Positions 13,741-17,733 of a stretch of 17,733 bases of DNA are shown here, in pieces. The notes beneath the pieces are model-generated. The model did no database searches, was not told the DNA's origin, and worked only from the letters and a program-made list of their open reading frames with translations. Each line of letters starts with the position of its first letter. The stretch's first letter is position 1. Made by a program: the position numbers and the translations under genes. Location: the NCBI GenBank assembly GCA_009827205.1, contig WUAK01000016.1:1-17733 (forward strand). The letters are read 5' to 3'. Source of the DNA: Phycisphaeraceae bacterium (GTDB taxonomy: Bacteria; Planctomycetota; Phycisphaerae; Phycisphaerales; UBA1924).

Positions 13741-14283
13741 ATGGGTGATGTGATCTCTTCGGGATCGCCTCTCATGCTTGAGGATCCGAGTGCGCTGCTG
13801 TTCGATGTGAGCGGCGTTGATATCACTGCGCGCGTGTCGGACAAGGAAGGGATCCATGAGTGGATCCCTCACCGGGGCGATATGTCGCTCTTGGATGCCG
13901 TGGTGTACGCCAGCGAGGACTACACCGAGATCATCGGCTTGAAGCAGGTCCGCGCCGGTGAGTTCTGGGTGCCAGGTCATTTCCCGGATCTGCCCTTGCT
14001 GCCCGGTGTCATCATGGTTGAGGCCGCGGCGCAGCTGATGTGCTGGATGTTCAACATCCGCCGGGGCATGCCCTCGCCGGCTGCGTTCCTCCGCATCAAC
14101 GACTGCTCGTTCCGTAACGCTGTCACGGTCGATGACGACCTGTACATCCTAGTCAAGGAGCTGCGCTTCGGCAGCCGGGGCTACAGCGCGGGTGTGCAGG
14201 GAATCGTTGACAACAAGATCGCATTCGAGGCCGAGCTGCGCGGCATGGTCCTTCCCGAGAAGAAGGCCAAGGTCGACGGCTAA
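13741..14283 (+). CDS. FabZ-type (3R)-hydroxyacyl-ACP dehydratase
   Basis: A 180-residue single hot-dog protein. FabZ removes water from 3-hydroxyacyl-ACP in fatty acid elongation, in the cytoplasm. The family pattern PHRGDMSLLD opens the core and the active-site helix is PGHFPDLPLLPGVIMVEAAAQL, with the catalytic pair H80 and E94 at the family's 14-residue spacing. It has about 30 extra N-terminal residues compared with the usual 140-150. The ATG follows GGGAGCAGGAAG, a good Shine-Dalgarno. It follows hc1 by 34 nt. The rest of the fatty acid cluster (fabF, fabD, lpxA) is not here, although an ACP-like gene occurs at the end of this run. It could be a FabZ paralogue of unknown substrate rather than the main housekeeping enzyme, so I give no symbol. 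Confidence 0.85.
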   Translation: MGDVISSGSPLMLEDPSALLFDVSGVDITARVSDKEGIHEWIPHRGDMSLLDAVVYASEDYTEIIGLKQVRAGEFWVPGHFPDLPLLPGVIMVEAAAQLMCWMFNIRRGMPSPAAFLRINDCSFRNAVTVDDDLYILVKELRFGSRGYSAGVQGIVDNKIAFEAELRGMVLPEKKAKVDG

Positions 14284-14312
14284 CCGCCTTTGTTCTGGCC
14301 CGAGGGCCCGGT

Positions 14313-15464
14313 GTGAATGACCCAACCTGGTCATCGCGGGTTCCCGCTGCGGGCGGAATCACTGAAGAACACATTCAGACCATCCCCGCTTCATACGGGG
14401 TGGTCTGCGTGCGCGACACGGCGGGCAAGGCCATCTCGCTCGCGGCGAGCGGCGATGTACGCTCGTTTCTTGCCGCGAGGCTCGGTCCACAAGCCGAGGG
14501 TGCACACGATTTGCGCCCTGTCTCGGGCACGTATGAGATCATGCCGTGTCTTTCGATTTTCGAAGCGGATCTCTCGTTCATCCGAGAATCCGCTGAGCTC
14601 GATCCGGGGCTCCACGACCGTGTCACGCGCAAGCTCCGCATCTGGTGGCTCGGCACGCACACCGATGCAGCTCGTGCGGAGTGGGTGTGGGAGACGGATC
14701 CGGCTTCACTCGATGAATCGATGCGCATCATCGGTCCGTTCCTCGAAAAGAAGGGCGTCAGACAACATGCATCGAACCTCGATGCAGCGTTCGAGTTGTG
14801 CAGGTACCCGGAAGAGTTGCACAGGGCGCCTGCCGGGAGAGCCTGCGCGTACAAGGAGATGGGCAAGTGCCCGGGCGCGTGCGATGGTTCGGAGTCGCTT
14901 GGTGTGTACGAGTCGAGACTCGCCGAGGCGCTTGATTTTGAGGCGTCTGTTTCTGATGCGAGGCGAGACTCGATCAACGAGCGCATGCGAGATGCAGCGC
15001 TCGCCGAGGACTTTGAGGCCGCGGCGCAATGCAAGTCCGAACTCGGGGTGTGGGACGCGTTCGACAAGCGCGATGCCAAGGTCGTCGCGGATCTGGGCAA
15101 ACACTCATACGCGGCTGTGACACAGAGCGATCGCAAGGGCGTGGCAGCTGTGCTCGCGGTTGATCGGGGACGCTGGGCCAGGGTGTGCGAGCTGGACCTT
15201 GAAGCAGGTGAGGCAGGCGCAGCCGCGGTCTCGGCGAGCGTGTTATCCGGTCTGAAATCTCTCAGGGGCCTTCAGGGGTGCGGCGATCTTGGTGTGCTCG
15301 GGGTTCTCGGGCGTGAACTGCTCAGGCCGAGCAGGGGTGGGCCCGGGTTCGTGCGGATCGACAGGCTCGAAGGGTCGATACTCTTGCAAGCCGCTCGGCG
15401 GGTTGTGAAGGCCCAAAGAGCAGACCAAGCTGACCAACGAAGGAACGCCCCGCGCGATGAGTGA
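14313..15464 (+). CDS. UvrC-like protein with degenerate nuclease domain, UVR motif and Fe-S type cysteines
   Basis: A 383-residue protein resembling the N-terminal half of excinuclease subunit C. Residues ~26-60 (YGVVCVRDTAGKAISLAASGDVRSFLAARL) align to the UvrC GIY-YIG start, but GIY reads GVV and the YVGK block reads SLAA. The linker carries C163-x14-C178-x7-C186-x3-C190, close to the E. coli UvrC pattern C-x11-C-x7-C-x3-C reported to hold a 4Fe-4S cluster. A UVR (UvrB-contacting) motif follows at about 225-250 (RMRDAALAEDFEAAAQCKSELG). The RNase H-like nuclease and helix-hairpin-helix domains of UvrC are absent. GTG 14313 has GAGGG upstream. The gene overlaps manA by 8 nt. It may bind UvrB without cutting; the cysteines may hold a cluster. 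Both are inference. Confidence 0.75.
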   Translation: MNDPTWSSRVPAAGGITEEHIQTIPASYGVVCVRDTAGKAISLAASGDVRSFLAARLGPQAEGAHDLRPVSGTYEIMPCLSIFEADLSFIRESAELDPGLHDRVTRKLRIWWLGTHTDAARAEWVWETDPASLDESMRIIGPFLEKKGVRQHASNLDAAFELCRYPEELHRAPAGRACAYKEMGKCPGACDGSESLGVYESRLAEALDFEASVSDARRDSINERMRDAALAEDFEAAAQCKSELGVWDAFDKRDAKVVADLGKHSYAAVTQSDRKGVAAVLAVDRGRWARVCELDLEAGEAGAAAVSASVLSGLKSLRGLQGCGDLGVLGVLGRELLRPSRGGPGFVRIDRLEGSILLQAARRVVKAQRADQADQRRNAPRDE

Positions 15465-16470
15465 TCCGTACCCGCTGACATTCGAGCCCATGCTCCTGGA
15501 GAAAGTCTGGGGCGGACGCCGGCTGTCATCGCTGGGCAAGTCGCTCCCGGCCGGCGCGAACGTCGGCGAGAGCTGGGAGATCGCTGATCTCGACGCGACC
15601 GCGCCATCGGGCGCGGGCGGCGGCGCTCGGCGCTCGGTGATCGCGAACGGGCCGCTAGCGAGAAAGACGATTCAGGCGGCGATGCGTCAGTGGGGTTCGG
15701 GCTTGCTAGGGCATGCGAGCCCGACCGAGCGTGGGGGGTTCCCGCTGCTGATGAAACTCCTCGATGCGCACCAGCATCTCTCGGTGCAGGTGCACCCGTC
15801 GCCCGCGTACGCGGCGGCGCACCCGGAGGCGACGCCCAAGACCGAGTGCTGGTTCGTGCTCGCGGCCGAGAAGGGCGAGCGGGGCGAGGAGCCGGTGATC
15901 TACAAGGGCTTCAAGCCCGGCGTGACGGAGGCTGACTACCGCGACGCGATCTCGTCCGGGCGTGTGCCTGACCTGCTGAGCGCGGTGCCCGCGGTCGTGG
16001 GCGAGATGCACGATCTCCCGACGGGGACGATCCACGCGCTCGGCGCGGGCGTGGTCGTCGCGGAGGTGCAGACGCCCAGCGACACGACGTTCCGCGTCTT
16101 CGACTGGATCCAGAAGTACAACCGCCCGGCGCGCGAGCTGCACATCGAGCAGGCGCTCGAATCGACACTCTTCGAAGACCCGCCCGAGGCGGTCAGCGTC
16201 GAGAAGGATGGCCTTCTCGTCGACAAGGACACATTCCGCGTGCGCCAGCTCTCGGCGCACTGCGAAGAGAAAGCCGTCGCTGCCAAGGGCGTGTGCTCGG
16301 CGGTCATGATGCTGCAGACCATGGGTGCCTCGCTTGCGAGCAGGAGCGAGTCGTTCGGCGAGATCACGCTCGATCCGGGGCAGACGGTGCTCGTGCCCGC
16401 GGGATGCGCAGAGGACGCTGTGCTGCGAGGCGGGCCCGGGACGCGGGCGCTTGTTGTCGATGTGGTCTGA
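15457..16470 (+). CDS. manA: Mannose-6-phosphate isomerase, class I
   Basis: Zinc enzyme that interconverts mannose 6-phosphate and fructose 6-phosphate, feeding GDP-mannose for polysaccharides and glycoproteins, or using mannose. The first cupin shows FEPMLLEKVWGGRRL and GESWEIAD. The zinc ligands fit Q111 and H113 in LSVQVHPS, E130 in KTECWFV, and H193 in TIHALGAG. LPTGTIHALG and EVQTPSDTTFRVFDW are typical of the family. At 337 residues it is like the short bacterial class I enzymes. The ATG lies inside the end of the UvrC-like gene (8-nt overlap), with AAGGA about 13 nt before it. The stop is 2 nt from the next start (TGACGATG). The family call is firm. Confidence 0.92.
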   Translation: MSDPYPLTFEPMLLEKVWGGRRLSSLGKSLPAGANVGESWEIADLDATAPSGAGGGARRSVIANGPLARKTIQAAMRQWGSGLLGHASPTERGGFPLLMKLLDAHQHLSVQVHPSPAYAAAHPEATPKTECWFVLAAEKGERGEEPVIYKGFKPGVTEADYRDAISSGRVPDLLSAVPAVVGEMHDLPTGTIHALGAGVVVAEVQTPSDTTFRVFDWIQKYNRPARELHIEQALESTLFEDPPEAVSVEKDGLLVDKDTFRVRQLSAHCEEKAVAAKGVCSAVMMLQTMGASLASRSESFGEITLDPGQTVLVPAGCAEDAVLRGGPGTRALVVDVV

Positions 16471-16472
16471 CG

Positions 16473-16736
16473 ATGGGACTCGGGACGGTCGAACTCGTCA
16501 TGGAGATTGAAGATGCCTTTGGCATCAAAATCTCTGACGAGCGCGCGACTGAAGTCAGTACAGTCGGTGATCTTGCAAGGCTCGTCGAGTCATGCATTCT
16601 CGAACAAAGAGGCCCAAGGGCTCCAACCACCGGTGTGCTTACGCACATCAGATGGCTCATCTCGATCGAGTTTGGTATCTCGATGAGTAAAGTACTTCCA
16701 GAGAGCAGGCTGCAGGAAGATCTGCGGCTCAACTGA
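16473..16736 (+). CDS. Acyl-carrier-protein-like protein without the attachment serine
   Basis: An 87-residue protein. Residues 1-45 (GLGTVELVMEIEDAFGIKIS...TVGDLARLVES) match helices II-IV of an acyl carrier protein, beginning exactly where the DSL motif would stand; the serine position is Gly2 and no DSL is present. After a short linker (QRGPRAPTTG) residues ~56-87 (LTHIRWLISIEFGISMSKVLPESRLQEDLRLN) match ACP helix I and the loop that normally leads into DSL, and the protein stops there. The order of the two halves is thus reversed relative to ACP. Small ACP-like proteins starting this way occur in Planctomycetota, from memory. Without the serine it cannot carry 4'-phosphopantetheine in the normal way. 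The ATG is 2 nt after manA, with no clear Shine-Dalgarno. Its stop abuts the converging gene's stop. Confidence 0.7.
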   Translation: MGLGTVELVMEIEDAFGIKISDERATEVSTVGDLARLVESCILEQRGPRAPTTGVLTHIRWLISIEFGISMSKVLPESRLQEDLRLN

Positions 16737-17618
16737 TCAGCATCCCTTGTTGAAGTTGCTCACCCACGCCGTGAAATCGGTTGGTGTGCAAGCGCCGTCG
16801 CCGTTCTGGTCACAACCCGGGAAGTTGTTGTTGAAGGCGTTGACCCATGCCGTGAAATCGGAGGGGGTAACTGAGCCGTCACCGTTGGTGTCGGGCAGGC
16901 ACCTTGGAGTTACGAGTGCGGGAGTGCCAGGGGTGGTCTCATAGGCGTAGCGGATAACGCGGTACTGCTCGTTGCAGCGGTCGATTCGGTTTTGGTCGAA
17001 GCCGGGGAGTCTTTGGATTTCGATCCAGCCGTAGTGGACGCCGTCGGGTTCGGTGATCTCGAGCCCGATGATGATCGAGCTTCCTACCCAGTCGATGTCG
17101 TCGCGGAAATCATCATCTGTGATGTCGAATATCGGCGGGCGTGTCCAGTACTCGCTCGATCCGAGCTCTTCTTGATTCTGGAAATCCCACTCGGAGCCTG
17201 GGCCAACACTCTCACCAGCTGAGAACGCGTACGGGCCGGGGATCGGATTGGAGTTCGCGTTGCCGCTGATGTCGAACAGAGTCCCGGCGGGGATGCTCTG
17301 ACCGTTTGCAGCGAATCGGATGTTCCCGCCTGAGGCAGGACAGTTGCCCACGACAATGTGGCGCGCAAAGCTGCCGCCCTGATCACAATCACCGATGATG
17401 AGTAGATTCCCGTCGGCGCTGGCAACGGGTTGTGCCGTCGGGGGCTGCCGGACGTCGAAGTACTCGTAGCTCACTCCGGGAAAGTCTGGGTTGACGCATG
17501 AGAATTCATCCGAATATGGAAGGAGTAGCTCTCCGGTGACGTTGTAGATCTCGAGATCAGCGGCTGCCGAGCCAGCGAATAGCAGAAGAACTGCGATCGC
17601 CTTTGAATGCGCCATCAT
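16737..17618 (-). CDS. Exported protein with C-terminal GC-type dockerin anchor
   Basis: A 293-residue exported protein. The signal peptide is HSKAIAVLLLFAGSAAA, with likely cleavage before DLEIYN. The mature part is rich in beta-type segments, Gly, Pro and Asp, with paired cysteines, and resembles the outer-surface proteins of Phycisphaerales. The C-terminus holds two dockerin-like calcium repeats, DTNGDGSVTPSDFTAWVNAF and DQNGDGACTPTDFTAWVSNF, followed by a last cysteine. NCBI names this tail the GC-type dockerin anchor; the attachment partner in planctomycetes is not established here. The start is the first of two tandem ATGs, with AAGGGG upstream. The middle has no recognised domain; EITEPDGVHYGWIEIQ resembles a sentence common in such proteins. 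Its stop directly abuts the ACP-like stop. Confidence 0.88.
   Translation of the reverse strand: MMAHSKAIAVLLLFAGSAAADLEIYNVTGELLLPYSDEFSCVNPDFPGVSYEYFDVRQPPTAQPVASADGNLLIIGDCDQGGSFARHIVVGNCPASGGNIRFAANGQSIPAGTLFDISGNANSNPIPGPYAFSAGESVGPGSEWDFQNQEELGSSEYWTRPPIFDITDDDFRDDIDWVGSSIIIGLEITEPDGVHYGWIEIQRLPGFDQNRIDRCNEQYRVIRYAYETTPGTPALVTPRCLPDTNGDGSVTPSDFTAWVNAFNNNFPGCDQNGDGACTPTDFTAWVSNFNKGC
16747..16861 (-). repeat. Tandem DNA repeat encoding the two dockerin motifs (81-nt period)
   Basis: The 34-nt blocks at 16747-16780 and 16828-16861 are near identical, sharing TTGTTGAAG and GCCGTGAAATCGG at an offset of exactly 81 nt (27 codons). They encode the DFTAWV-N/S-x-FNN segments of both repeats, indicating a recent in-frame duplication or conservation of this motif at the DNA level. 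Confidence 0.75.
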
Positions 17619-17653
17619 GGAGTACCCCTTTCATCAGAAATGGGATCTTCTCT

Positions 17654-17711
17654 GGTCAGCGTTGACCGATCAGCGCGCAGGCTACCTGATGTCGAGGCTT
17701 ACCTCAAGCCT
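17654..17711 (-). promoter_or_regulatory. Candidate promoter and inverted repeats upstream of the dockerin protein
   Basis: On the minus strand TTGAGG (complement of 17702-17707) and TAGCCT (complement of 17679-17684) are 17 nt apart, giving a leader of about 55 nt. AGGCTT-ACCTC-AAGCCT (17695-17711) is a perfect inverted repeat over the -35. GGTCA-GCGT-TGACC (17654-17667) is a second one in the leader. Either could be an operator; neither is proven. The rest of the window end (to 17733) shows nothing further. Confidence 0.38.
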
Positions 17712-17733
17712 GATGATTCGGCTTAATAATGAG

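Noticed and set aside
14313..15464. A functional uvrC or cho nuclease
   Set aside because: The GIY-YIG residues are not there and the RNase H-like half is missing, so the nuclease name is not supported.
16293..16472. 60-residue extension of the ACP-like protein into manA
   Set aside because: It is an Arg/Ala/Cys-rich shadow of manA. The ATG at 16473 follows manA directly and starts the ACP similarity. I considered that the missing serine reflects truncation or frameshift, but no DSL-encoding sequence lies in any frame immediately upstream.

Overview
The window reads as chromosomal DNA of a GC-rich bacterium of the phylum Planctomycetota, most likely class Phycisphaerae (order Phycisphaerales). 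This is inferred from three signals: a secreted protein ending in the duplicated D-x-N-G-D-G...DFTAWV 'GC-type dockerin' anchor familiar from Phycisphaerales, a tiny Hc1-type histone H1-like protein, and an ACP-like family lacking the acceptor serine. No rRNA, tRNA, CRISPR array, insertion sequence or phage gene was seen. Genes fill almost the whole window, and no gap longer than about 190 bases lacks a gene.

Layout. 1-1743 (+): the 3' end of yidC overlapping mnmE. 1745-2194 (-): a conserved-looking hypothetical. 2385-4628 (+): a stand-alone MshEN-domain protein, then rimO. 4629-5864 (-): a secreted protein with one EF-hand-like loop. 5937-8368 (+): ftsW and murG, overlapping by an ATGA. 8393-10575 (+): a receiver-like protein coupled to a GGDEF diguanylate cyclase. 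10601-13379 (+): a Cof-type HAD phosphatase, rsmA, and an aminoglycoside-phosphotransferase-fold kinase. 13530-16736 (+): hc1-like gene, a FabZ-type dehydratase, a degenerate UvrC-like protein, manA, and an ACP-like protein. 16737-17618 (-): the dockerin-anchored exported protein.

Functional themes. Translation and RNA modification (mnmE, rimO, rsmA) and envelope biogenesis (yidC, ftsW, murG, fabZ, manA) dominate, as expected of a core-genome segment. Accessory items are the c-di-GMP synthase pair, two exported calcium-type proteins, and the nucleoid protein Hc1.

The main observations are these. (1) Four genes without a Shine-Dalgarno sequence carry a TANNNT box only 6-8 nt before the start codon, suggesting leaderless transcripts, while genes with longer leaders have good Shine-Dalgarno sequences. 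(2) The hc1 leader holds a dyad, a 46-nt two-stem hairpin, a competing small hairpin, and a hairpin that puts the Shine-Dalgarno sequence in its loop. (3) A UvrC-like protein keeps the four-cysteine (Fe-S) pattern and the UVR motif but lacks recognisable GIY-YIG residues and the C-terminal nuclease half. (4) The ACP-like protein looks like ACP halves in permuted order and has no attachment serine. (5) MnmE deviates at several hallmark GTPase positions. (6) All three convergent gene junctions have stop codons 0-1 nt apart.
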